Source of the DNA: Haliotis asinina
Lineage: Eukaryota > Mollusca > Gastropoda > Lepetellida > Haliotidae
Length of the DNA stretch: 64,000 bases
Direction of reading: 5' to 3'
Assembly (NCBI RefSeq): GCF_037392515.1
Contig: NC_090288.1
Location: 54,917,673 to 54,981,672, forward strand
The notes below the pieces were generated by a model. The model was not told where the DNA came from. It searched no databases and saw nothing but the letters and a program-made list of their open reading frames with translations. Numbering within the stretch: the stretch's first letter is position 1; each line of letters begins with the position of its first letter. This document shows positions 27,713 through 38,600 of this stretch, one piece after another. A program made the position numbers and the translations under genes.

Positions 27713-28187
27713 CTGGGCATGAACAGGGAGTGTAGACTTATTCAAAATGACTACAGAACATTGCACCGCATTGCATTACACTCCCAAGTCTTTGAGGTGA
27801 ATGTAAGCACAATGCAATTTGGAATGAATATCTGACCCGAAAGAACACATGAACCGATTAGTTCAGAATGATTTCAGAATGTTCAGAATAATTAGGCAAG
27901 TCTCGTTTTCCTAATTAAGCATTGGATTTATTATGGCAAGCTTTATGTTCCAGGGAGTGTAAGTTTCCTAAACTTTCAGGACCCGCCTGTAGTGAAGGAA
28001 GGGAGGTAACCCAGCCAATACGCCTAATAGCCAGCCAACCAACAATGGGTTTGAATCTCTGTTCAGTCTGATTAATATATTTCTGGGTTTGTCAGCACCA
28101 ACCCGTGCCCCGTGATTTTACATAAGATGCTGGTGTGTCTATATGTGTCTGTCGTGTCTGTCTGTCTCTGTTTGGTCTGTCTGTCTG
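27713..28187. other. Intergenic with TCTG-rich run
   Basis: No gene recognised. A short TCTG/TCTGT-rich run lies at 28139-28187, next to the 3' end of the Penelope-like remnant. Confidence 0.45.
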
Positions 28188-28930
28188 GAAGGATGACAAT
28201 ATATGGATGAACAATTTCTTTATTGCTATGAGAGTGACGTTTCGGGGTAGGTTCTAATACCGTTATGAAGCAACAGATGACGAGTATGAGTTAAAGGATA
28301 TGTTCGTACAGTTTGACTGGGAAATGAAGCCAGACACAATAACAATACATGGGTTTTGATTGGAGCGTGACAAATTAAGTCTGCAAGACACTAAAAGGGG
28401 GTAGTGAAACCTGTGGTTTACCTAAGCGGGGGATTGTCAATAATGAGGAACTTTAATGAGCTGATAGTAGGCAGGTGCGCAAGAACCTTGGTCACGGATG
28501 ATTGATGGCTTTTGATGTGGATGCTTCTTGTAGTTTCCTGAGCTTAAAGTTTTTGAGGCTGGTTACTAGGGTTTGGGTTCTGTCCCACTGCATTCTGTGG
28601 TCATAATTGTTTTTAATGTGATCTGATAGGGATGATTTTGAGTCAAGTTTAAATACTGAGGTTTGGTGTTCTTCAATTCGGGTTTTGAGGGGTCTTGATG
28701 TTTCTTCTACTTACGAGGTTTGTCAACAATCGCATGGGATGTGGTAAACTGTTCCCAGTGATTGTTGTTTCTGGCTGGTAGGTGGTTTGCCACTCGCCTT
28801 GATGGTTGTACAGGATGGTATTGTTGTTTCTTTTGAAGGTGACATCTACACGGGCCTGTTTTTGTAGTTGTCTCTGAACCTTGTAGCTGACACTTCCGCA
28901 GTATGGGAGGCTGATGACAAAGGGTGCAGG
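28188..28930 (-). mobile_element. Penelope-like retroelement remnant with GIY-YIG domain
   Basis: Minus-strand remnant of a Penelope-like element. Reading down from 28925, the first segment gives the end of the RT region (FVISLPYCGSVSYKVQRQ). After a frame change comes VYHIPCDC, then SRPLKTRIEEHQTS, SDHIKNN, QWDRTQTLV and RKLQEAS (about 28740 down to 28500), the order expected for the linker and GIY-YIG endonuclease of this class. A further frame change gives IIRDQGSCAPAYYQL. The 3' flank contains ccgaaacgtcactctc and agcaataaagaaattg, like Penelope 3' tails as I remember them. Stops replace part of the YIG segment. The element is 5' truncated next to a TAG microsatellite. Confidence 0.75.
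28470..28925 (-). pseudogene. Penelope-like RT/GIY-YIG endonuclease pseudogene
   Basis: Coding remainder of the element. At least two frameshifts are needed, and in-frame stops fall directly after VYHIPCDC where the second half of the GIY-YIG signature should be. The conserved Arg-x-x-Glu-His stretch (RIEEH) downstream is kept. No functional product is expected. Confidence 0.7.
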
Positions 28931-28933
28931 CTG

Positions 28934-28987
<54 letters not shown>
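28934..28987 (+). repeat. (TAG)n microsatellite, about 18 copies
   Basis: An uninterrupted TAG trinucleotide run directly beside the truncated 5' side of the Penelope-like remnant. The minus-strand poly-Leu frame through it is a by-product. Confidence 0.95.
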
Positions 28988-29010
28988 TCATGCCAGATAG
29001 TGGATATTAT

Positions 29011-29240
29011 TGTTGTTATTTAATACCACACTCAGCAATATTCCAGCTGTATGGCGGCGGTCAGTAAATAATTGAGTCTGAAACAGACAATCCAGTGATC
29101 GATATTATAAGCATCGATCTACACAGTTGGGATACTTTGAAATCCGTCCACAACGTCAGCGAAATTGACCACCTGATCCCGTTGATCGCTTATTGCGATA
29201 AGCAATTCTTATTCGGATCTTCCTGGGTCCCCACATCAAC
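29011..29240 (+). mobile_element. SINE-A copy
   Basis: Nearly full-length copy: accacactcagcaatattcc, agctgtatggcggcggtca, agacaatccagtgatcgat, agcatcgatctacacag, ttgaccacctgatcccgttg and cgataagcaa in the usual order. Diverged by point changes. Confidence 0.8.
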
Positions 29241-31172
29241 TTAATAAGCCATGGACTACTCTCATGAAGACTGACCAACCTATCACGTGCTGCATAATCG
29301 GAAACTATCACTTGATTACCCTTTACACACATCTTTTCAAAAGTGAAAAATGCATTAAAATATACCCACACATAAACATTTATAGGACTCTTCATATTGT
29401 ATTGACAGATCCGGTATACTACAGTCTGTTGGCAGTGAAAATGTACCGACAAATTTCCCTTAAAACGAAAAGGTAAATCGAGCAAAATGAAAAGTAATTC
29501 AGACTGCTTATCTTCATAATTTTACGTTGTCAGTGGAGAATTTCTGAATTTTATTCAACTTACGATAAAGGTTGTTTAACAAACGATCATAATTTCAAGT
29601 CTCTTAATATGCTTGTATTGCAAGGGTATATGCACGTTAAATGAAACACCGAGAAAAAGTTGGGTTGGTCTAGGTTACGGTCATCATTTGCTTCACTGTT
29701 CCTGCGTTTACCCCCTTGTAATGCAAAGCTATATTAGTGATTTGAAACTAGGAGTCGAGTTATTAAACAAGGTCACTGATCCACGGATTTTGTCACCTGA
29801 GCTCGACGTGCAGGATCACGTCCCTCCACTACTCTGAAGATTCTTTGTCAAAACACAAGACCACATGTGTGTTAACGTTTATTTCTGGTGATATATATTA
29901 CCAGTGTTCAACGTCTAAAGGCTAACATTCACATCGTCTTAACCGCCGATGACCGGAACAGTGACCGGCGTCAACAACTCAACACCATTTTGACGATGCC
30001 TTGTACTTGAAGCGACGCTAAAATATCTAATCGCCGGCATGGTGACTTGCTCAGTTCAAGACACTTCCACGAAACCCAGATATACCACTGTCGTACATGA
30101 AACAGAGGCACCCGACAGTCGCAACACTAGTGCATTTAGTGAGGTGCGGCCCGGGCCGATAACATCTGTATCAGTATAACACTTTTATCTACAAAGCATT
30201 CTAAATAAACAAAGTGTAAATATGGAGATATGCCAAAAACAGCGTACTAGCCATTACAGGGGACTGTAAATCATGAATCCTGTACGGATACTAGTGTCCG
30301 TTGATGTCATGAATATGATGACCCTGGTCACTTACAGTGTACATGTATTGTAGAACAGTCGTGCTGAATGTTAACTCCCGTCATTAAGCTTGTGTAACAA
30401 CTGTTGAAACCTGTACAAACTCGGAGATCTGACCTATTTCATTTGAATATCCGCTTCAGGAATATTCTGTTTTGATTTCATGTCAGAGTTACGTTTGTTA
30501 AGTTAACCGATTGCGTTCTTAAATTGGATTGTTATCACCCTACAATACATTTAGAACAATATAGACAAAATCATCAATCACTCACTCACTCAAGTCTGAA
30601 GAGTTAATCTTGTCGTTTTCTGTCCCTTGATACTGTTCAAGATTTAGGCTACTCGTATTAACTTCATAACACATTTTAGACCAGAGTGTCAACGCTCACA
30701 TTATTTTGATGACGCACAGGTTTCATGATTTACAGTACATCTACATAACGACATGTCATCTGAGGTCCACCTTCACTAATACAAGCATACAATACAGAAA
30801 GTATACTGGTTCTACGACGGACCCAAACAGTCTGAGGATATATATTCAAGTAAGCATTATGATCGTTTGAAAGCATACCGAATATGAAGAACTGGCGATA
30901 GAACAGTTACCCCGTTGTTATTATTGCTGATAGCGGTTGTCAGGGAACTGGTCCAGTTGCGGTGGTAACATCAACAATGTATAAAGTATTGCTTGGAAAG
31001 AATCTAACCAACACCTCCAAACTGAGGGTTCAGTCACTGCTCATTGGCCACGTGGTCTTTGAACTGTTTGGTTGAATCCACCGCGTGATAAACAGACAGG
31101 AACAGATACCTTTATTGCACACCTGATAAACAGATACTGATATAGGAAAAATATCTACAGTCTGTTTTATAC
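29241..31172. other. Intergenic, nothing recognised
   Basis: Almost 2 kb of AT-rich sequence without a supported exon or repeat. The open frames near 29264-29837 are short and match no family I know. Confidence 0.45.
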
Positions 31173-31271
31173 TTGTGTGTTATTTCGGTTCTTTATATCT
31201 GGGTGTCATTTCGGCTCTTTATACCTGGGTGTTATTTCGGTTCTTTATACCTGGGTGTTACTTTGGTTCTA
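31173..31271. repeat. 26-bp tandem repeat, about 3.8 copies
   Basis: Unit ctgggtgttatttcggttct followed by ttatac, repeated with one to three changes per copy. Confidence 0.9.
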
Positions 31272-31370
31272 CAAACATGACATCGTCATTTTGCCCGGTC
31301 AGTTCTGTTATGGATGAGACGAGCCACTGGTGAACGTAAACATTACCATACATACATTCGCGATATACCA

Positions 31371-31610
31371 GTGAGTGAGTATTGCTTTACGCCGTCAGCA
31401 ATTTTGCAGCTGTTCGCGGCGAACGATACACCACACTTCAATTCCAAGCCAGAGAGTGAATGAGCATGCGGTATTATGCCGCTTTTAGCAATGTTACAGC
31501 ATTATCACCTCGGGGCGCACGAGAAATGTGCTTCACACATTGTACCCAGTCGACCGGGGACTTTGGTAAGAAGAGTGAACGCCTTAACCAACAGGCTACC
31601 CTAGTAGCAT
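31371..31610. mobile_element. SINE fragments: SINE-A head then SINE-B copy
   Basis: 31371-31420 (gtgagtgagtattgctttac, gccgtcagcaattttgcagc) is a truncated SINE head. 31453-31607 is a fuller SINE-B, minus-strand tRNA-like sense: gccgcttttagcaatgttac, cacacattgtacccagtcg and cgccttaaccaacaggctac. Confidence 0.65.
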
Positions 31611-31855
31611 AAATCGCGATGCGTATCGTAGCGTATGAATAGCGATGCGTATCGTAATATATAAATCGTGATGCGTAAAGTAAAGTATACATCCTGGTGT
31701 GTATCGTTAAGTGTAAATCGTAATGCTTGTAATGAAAGTATTTCACGATAGGTATTCTGAATAATAAAGCGTTATGCGTATCATAAAGTATAAATGTCGA
31801 TGCGTATCGTAAAGTATAAGTATCGATGCGTATCGTGAAGTGTGAACAGTGGTAT
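31611..31855. repeat. Imperfect 27-29 bp tandem repeat (gatgcgtatcgtaaagtata)
   Basis: About eight to nine degenerate copies of a unit built on gatgcgtatcgtaaagtata followed by aat(cg). Divergence is high and spacing varies, so the array is old. Confidence 0.8.
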
Positions 31856-31902
31856 CTAGCGTGATGGCATATGACGTCATCATCACGTGCGTCGTCTCAC
31901 CC

Positions 31903-31933
<31 letters not shown>
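31903..31933 (+). repeat. (CAT)n microsatellite
   Basis: About ten consecutive CAT trinucleotides. Confidence 0.95.
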
Positions 31934-34015
31934 TACACACGTCACAATAACAACAAATATCACAGACTAACAATATCAAACATGGTTATACAGAATATAC
32001 ACGACACCGCCAGACAGGGCGAGAACCACAGGTTATATATACATACACTCATTGAGCATAAGAATAACACTTTTGTTTATATACACAATTCAGCAAACCC
32101 TACGCCATGCCACCCAAGTCACCTAAATGGTTAGTGTTTATCAAGCATCATCGAATCATGTAAACGTTTTGACATGCGCAAACATACCCTACTAGTGTTT
32201 ATTACTATCTTGCCGAGTGCTTTCAGAACATACCTACCTCAAGCTAGCAATCTCATATCAGAAGCATGCATTCGTTGGGCACTTGAAATGATGGCGGTGG
32301 ACTTTGAATGACCCGAAGCAATAATTATATTTAAGTTGCGGTATTACAGTATATTTAACCTTTCTCATAAAATCTTGAATTTCGTTTTGTGTATTTAGCT
32401 TGGAAATACATACATGTCGAGTCAACATGCCCATATTGTCAATATAATACTGTTATTTATTCAAACGGACGAGAGAGACATCAGATACTAAACAGCCACG
32501 ATCTGGGTATTTGATCATATGAGATTTTGTGAATTCTTGATTGAAGAGCAAACATTTTTCTAGCAATCAGCTGAAACAACTAGACCACGTGTAGTTCACC
32601 TTCTATTTTACAAGCGTTGTTGTGTGATGTATAACAACATGTTACAATAAGGGTAGTGGTTCTCCATATAACACAAAGTTACAATATCACATGTACACGC
32701 TTTGAAATTCAATGTAATGAAAACAACTGGCTCCAATAAATGAAACAGACCGTAAAATGCTTCTCAAACAGATTATACAACAATTATAAGGTGGTGATTA
32801 TGGTATGTATTGAACAAACATACAAGGACCAGTGCATTCTAATCCAGTGTGACGTCATAATCTGAGGCTCGAGCGCGATACTATGATATATTGATAAGCC
32901 ATAACCCATTATCTACCATAAAATCCCTAGTATTTGCGTGTATCACACATATCATTGGCAGAATGATCTTTTTGCTTAGTGAAGACTGTTCGGACAGAGT
33001 CGCACAGTTCGTACTTATAGTAACTACGGTAAGTTATCAGCTATACCACGAGTTGCCCTTAAAATGTTTGAATAAAATATATTTCACGTGAGTAATTATT
33101 CAACATGGGGTTGGACATCTGAGAGCACAACCCAGTGAAGAAATGGGTGCATACCTTTGATTGTGGCGATATTTTATCTTGACATGAAATATATTTCTCG
33201 AACCGAAGCGAGGGAGGTACGTTGTCAACCTTTGCTCGCTTCGCTTGCATACAAGAAGACTGGTCATATTCTCTATGCTACGCAACTCCATTTGCGCTAC
33301 AGTTTGCCTGCGATGATACTGAGTTGATCAAATACGTTCGTTTCATCTACAGCGTCATCAAAGCTTTACACAGGTCAAAATCCCCTACAGTACTGGCCTT
33401 TGGTGTCTGTTAAACTCGACTGTCCTATTGCCAAATAGCATACTAGGAATTACATCCTTGAAAACTGTATCACAGTCACATCTGTTGTAGCCGCATTGAA
33501 CACAAACATAAACAACGTCACATTCAGTTCCTAATTCCAAGCGTATCAAACGCAAGGTTTTGGTTTTATAGTACCAATTCTGATTCTGTTTTGTGGAAAT
33601 AAGTTTTTAGCCTCTTGTAACGTATCTTTTACATTTAACCGATTTTTAAATTTGAATATTTTTCCCAATTCATTAAACTGAGACTGAATATACCATATAC
33701 TATAGGCAAGAATGCGATGACGGGTTAACAATGGCGAGCGAAACTGTTTACATAGTGCTGTGAACGTACCGCACACCAACGTGGTAAATAACAACATTAT
33801 ACGTAACTTCTGTCATCAACAGTATAAACAGATATATCCATATACACAAACATATAAACACACACAGATACATATCACAACAATGTTGACGTCATCAGGT
33901 CGTGACAGACGCGACATAACACTGGCGATGAACACGTGGGGTTAGAATCAGTGGAAGAAGGTGGGAAGCGATGGGGTAAGGTATGGGTGTGGTCTCAGAA
34001 GGGGAGGACAGGCGA
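31934..34015. other. Intergenic, nothing recognised
   Basis: No gene or known repeat recognised in about 2 kb. Two related short segments, aatatatttcacgtgag (33076-33092) and gaaatatatttctcg (33186-33200), flank about 95 bp. Confidence 0.45.
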
Positions 34016-34128
34016 CCTGGACCCCGTTCCACAAATCGATCGTAGCAATAAGTTGATCGTAACTCCCATGGTTTAACATAGACTTACAGCAGTTGTAGCT
34101 ATGATTGCTTTGAGGAACGGAGCCCAGG
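34016..34128. mobile_element. Small foldback (MITE-like) element
   Basis: 113 bp with inverted ends. 34016-34045 (cctggaccccgttccacaaa, then tcgatcgtagc) pairs with the reverse complement of 34099-34128 (gctatgattgctttgagga, then acggagcccagg). Inner parts also show partial inverted symmetry (gttgatcgtaactcccatgg / ttacagcagttgtagc). It has no coding capacity. One arm of the same family is embedded in the SINE at 4236-4282. Confidence 0.7.
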
Positions 34129-34370
34129 TAAGTAATGGGCGGGCCTAAACTTGGCGTGGGAGGGCTGCGTTCATGTTTGGCGCGGGTGAGGGTCGGGGTG
34201 GGATGGGAGGAGGAATGCAGGTGGGAAAGAGGGTATACTGTGAGTGACGTAGCTTGCACGAGTAGCGGTGATAGTTGGTAGTTATACCACTTTTCCCGTG
34301 CCTCTCAAATACCGAATGCCGACAGTCAATACCAGCTTCTACAACAGGACCTGCTTCATAGTTTAGCGAT

Positions 34371-34470
34371 ACCCGCGGTGGCTGAGTGGGTTAGAGGGCC
34401 GGTTTTGTATGCTGGCGATTAGGTATCTGACTCTGACAGCGGGGTTTCGAATCACGGGTTGTACCCAACC
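34371..34470 (+). mobile_element. tRNA-like SINE head or tRNA pseudogene (Leu-like)
   Basis: A-box-like ggctgagtgggttagag at 34380-34396 and B-box-like ggtttcgaatc at 34442-34452, spaced about as in a long-variable-arm tRNA such as tRNA-Leu or tRNA-Ser. There is no paired acceptor stem: the 5' acccgcg and 3' gtacccaacc do not match as a tRNA should. I take it as a tRNA-derived repeat rather than a gene. Confidence 0.55.
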
Positions 34471-35496
34471 TAAAAAGAGTTCTCTTTACGGATCAGTGCA
34501 GATTTTACAGTTTAATAACGTCCGCCAATCAAACTTTTATTAAATGACTTCAAAATTGTTCGTGTTTATCGTGGAAACGCTTTTTTTCATTTACACCTAA
34601 AAAAAACTTCTCTGACTGCTTTAACAAGAAAAGACAACATGTAAAGTGGGACAGTATTCCATGCAATAATGCAATACAAGCCCAACCCATTATATTTCCA
34701 TCCAATCACAACACAGTAGTCTGGACTCACAGATACCGGCCAATATGAAATATCGCGGAGTCAACCTCTCAACTGTCAACGATTACTGAAACATTTATGT
34801 ACACACGGGAATTAGATAGTGTGTAAGGCAGTGAACCATATCACAATGTGCCAGAAGAGGGGGTATAACAAGAAATGAGGGGTAGGGTTGGTTGATTGAG
34901 GGGATATTTTAGCACATAAAGCTCAGTTGATTTGATGAAGGGCGTTTAACCCATGCGCTGCTCATATTCACTAAAAACAAGCATTTGTTAATGCTGCAAT
35001 GACTGAATTCATAAATTCGATCAAAACAGTGTACAGAGAGCCGACCACTTGTTCTTCTTGGCTGGCGGGGGTGGGATATATTTATCCTGAATGTTCATTT
35101 TTAAATTTACTTAAACGAAAGCCATAGGCACTGGTTTATGGTGTTATTTATATATCCCGTATATAAAATCTCAGTATCTCCGCAGAATACCCCATGCATC
35201 CACCCCAAAACTTCTGTCCACCCCACCTCTTCCCCCCACCACCACACCCCGCCTCCAAAATATGAAATGGTCACTCCCCACAAAATTTAACATATTCCTT
35301 TCTAATACATGGTTACACATTTAATTTTTAAACTTCAAAAGACTTAACACATCACATACAGATTTATCATATATAACAATATATCAACGAATACCGATTA
35401 TTACACGGGGTATTGCGTGTACGTGGTATTGCAATAACATTATGTTCATTAACGCAACAATGAAATATAAAATAGATATTTGTCAGATTTGTTAAA
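34471..35496 (-). other. Downstream flank / probable 3' UTR of the transporter gene
   Basis: The stop codon of the minus-strand gene is at 35497-35499, so its 3' UTR extends into this stretch. A reverse-complement AATAAA is present at 34536-34541 (plus strand tttatt). It would give a UTR near 1 kb, but nothing else supports its use. 35194-35256 is C-rich low-complexity sequence. No other gene was seen. Confidence 0.4.
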
Positions 35497-35687
35497 CTAG
35501 GATTCATATGGTTGTCGATGCTCAGCGTTATTTGGTTGTTGGGGTTCAATGGCGGCCATCTCCACGTTACTATCGCTTTCCGGCATGCGCGAGTAATACT
35601 TCACACTTGACGGGTCTATCAGAGTGCTCTCCCCTGCAGCAGCCACGGGATTGCTGCTCAGCCACACGAACGATCTTGCACTGGCAA
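35497..35687 (-). CDS. MFSD4-like gene terminal exon (cytosolic C-terminal tail)
   Basis: 191 bp including the stop. Acceptor atattttcag. Two bases join the preceding G to make Val, then ASARSFVWLSSNPVAAAGES, a Ser/Pro/Glu-rich stretch with YYSRMPESDSNVEMAAI, and finally HRQPYES before TAG at 35499-35497. The tail is hydrophilic with no membrane segment. Confidence 0.82.
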
Positions 35688-38600
35688 CTGAAAATATACA
35701 GATAACAATTTTTTTCTAATATACAAAACAAGAGCTTAATTCAATACAGATACTGAAAGTGAATGTACTTGACACTACATTTGTGAAGTTAGACGCTTGG
35801 GGTATCTACCTGACTGTCGGATCATATAAGCGGTTGTAGCAACTTAATTATATAACACCTTAGTTATCCAGTAGAGAGCCCAGTACACAAGGAGGAACAC
35901 TAGGGTTACAGTTAGGTACATGGTGTCAAAAAGTCATCTTGATATTTGAATCTGTGAAACCCATAATGACACAAGATACAGTAGTATGGACTCAAGTACA
36001 GTACAGGGCATCTAGAACTCACCTTGATACTTGGCTTACAGTACAGGGCATCTAGAACTCACCTTGATATTTGGCTTACAGTACAGGGCATCTAGAACTC
36101 ACCTTGATATTTTGCCATTTGTTTCCCGGCCATGTAGAGAGCCCAGTACAGCACGAGAGTCACCAGGACTATTGTAAAGCAGAAGGCCAGAAAACTTGTC
36201 GCCCCAAGAGACACCACCAGCTGAAGGTAAAGCCACAAGGACATGCTTAACTTTACTGTAAAGACACTTCAAGGAATGTAAAACCGATCCACATAGATTT
36301 GTGTGAGATCTCATGTTGAGAGTGACATAAACATTTATAGGCCAACCATCGTATATCAGTGTATATCAAATCATATTAGCACCATTCACACATTGTACCC
36401 AGACTGGGAATCGAACCTGGGTCTTCGGCATGGCGAATGGACGCTTTAACCATTAGGCTACCCCACCGCCCTGTAAAAAGTGGTGGTCGAGAATCGTACT
36501 ATTACCACGAAGAGCGCCAGGCAGGGTAACAACAAGTTCCATGTTTTCGCGTTTGGTAACTTCTTGCTGTCGGTATTGAACCAAGGACCCACAGTTCTGC
36601 AGTGGGCATTAAGCTCGGGGTTAAAATAATCACAGTCTGTGTGTAAACATAGATACTCACATTCCCGACGATGATTGGACAAAGCGCCTCTCCCAGTGCA
36701 GCCATCACCACCAGGCACGTCGTGATGGATGCTGCAAGACGAAGGTCAAGGACACGTAATTAAAAAGCTCTAACGGTGTTTACATGAAGGAAACTAAGGG
36801 CGCCTCAAATCAATGATACCCGTACAGTTGATATTAACTCACAAGATGGCCACCATACCAAGGTACCTTTTGTTTGTTCCAAGAGTTCAGACGGACCTGA
36901 GGTTTCTTGATTGTTGTATCCATAGTTGTAACTCTAACTTTGTTTGTTTGTTTGTTTGTTTGTTATTTAAGACCCGGCTATATCCCAGCTACGTGGCTTA
37001 GATCTGTAAATAACCGAATGGGGACCCTACAGTCCAGTGAGCAACACAGTGAGCATCGATCTACGCAACTGGGCTACAATGCCATGAGTCATCCAAGTCA
37101 GCGTGCCTGACCACCCGATCCTGTCAGTTGCACTGGTTGCACTCTTGACAAGCACTGGTTGCTGAAGATCAATTCTGATCCGGATCTTTAAGGATTCATG
37201 TGGTATAAAAGTAGAAAATATGATGAAGCGAATTAAATATGTATGTTACCAGAGCTTCGATAAAGATTTTTAACACTGAAAACCCTAATTTTGAGAAGGC
37301 ATGTTTGTATATCTGCATCGAAGTAATATCAGTGTGATATGATAAAAAATATGTCGTATTAACGGTACTAACAATTCATGTCAATGAACTGCTCTGTGAG
37401 CGACAGCGCCGACGGCGACATGCTGCTGACAAACAACCCAACGAAGCACGTGCCGATGTAGATGGTGACGTGGCTGAATCTGAAGATGAGGGTGAACACT
37501 AGGGCGAGGCTACAGCCAACCTGGAACAGGGGAACATCGTTAAAGGCGGACTGCGCTCAGCACAAAGGCAGTCCTGGCGACAAAAATACTGCTCTTTTGA
37601 AACACTGTCAAAAACAGATGATACAAGGTGTTCTTGATGACGTGAACAAATGCAGACCCACCGTTTGCACACATCACAAACACTTGCATGTGCAAACAAA
37701 TTGTTTAGTCCTCACTTCATGTTCACCATGGAAATATAGGGTAAACAAATACCACTAATATATGATGTCGTATCTCTAAAATCACTACATTAAACGTCAA
37801 GACTTTGCACGAAAATGAGTACTACACCATGAAACTGAGTCCTCCTTCATATCCATATATTTACCATTCCTCCAAAATATTTGAGGCTAACGTATTTTTT
37901 TTATCTTACATGTAGTGAGTGGGGATGATAATTTTAGCGTCGCTTCGTACCCATGGCTGCTGACTCATTAATGATTGATAAACACTGACAAAAACCGCTT
38001 CCCTTTACATTACGACACGTAAGTCATGTTCTTTAGATTAGGGCACGTAGGTTAACCCATTTATGTAAGGATACGGTATGGTCAGATATGAACGTTTTGT
38101 CCATAATATTGAGATAGAAACGCTGTCTTTTTTCTTCGGTACGTTTTGCATTGCATCTTAAATCATGTACATTCAGTTCACTATTTTACGATACATGCTT
38201 AATTTATGTACATATGGGGTCAGTCCAATAAGATGACGAATCGCGTATGTCCGTCCGAGAGATCTTTGTGCGTTATGGAGGGTTAACGAGTACACGTGTA
38301 CTTTACGTATACCCTGTGTAGAAACACAACAAATCACAGTGCCTTGACCAAAGCTCGGTGTAAATTTTCATTTTACGATAGGAAAATCCTCTCATTCTGT
38401 ATCCACGAGTCGTATAGCTCGTTCCCTTGTCAATAACATTATATATTTTATGGATTTTTTTATTTCACTAAAGCTTTTATGGCGTCCAGATGTTCCAAAT
38501 GAACGCGAGAATACTGTGTCCTGAAAACAACAAATCATTAGCTTCCTATCTGCTGCATTGTATTGCATGTGGTGGAATCGATCTGGGTGGGATGTCGACA

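Noticed and set aside
28707..28991. Leu-rich 94-codon minus-strand protein with apparent signal peptide
   Set aside because: The poly-Leu start is the TAG microsatellite read in reverse, and the remainder is the Penelope-like RT fragment.
34371..34470. tRNA-Leu gene
   Set aside because: Box motifs are present but the acceptor ends do not pair and no convincing anticodon stem-loop could be drawn.
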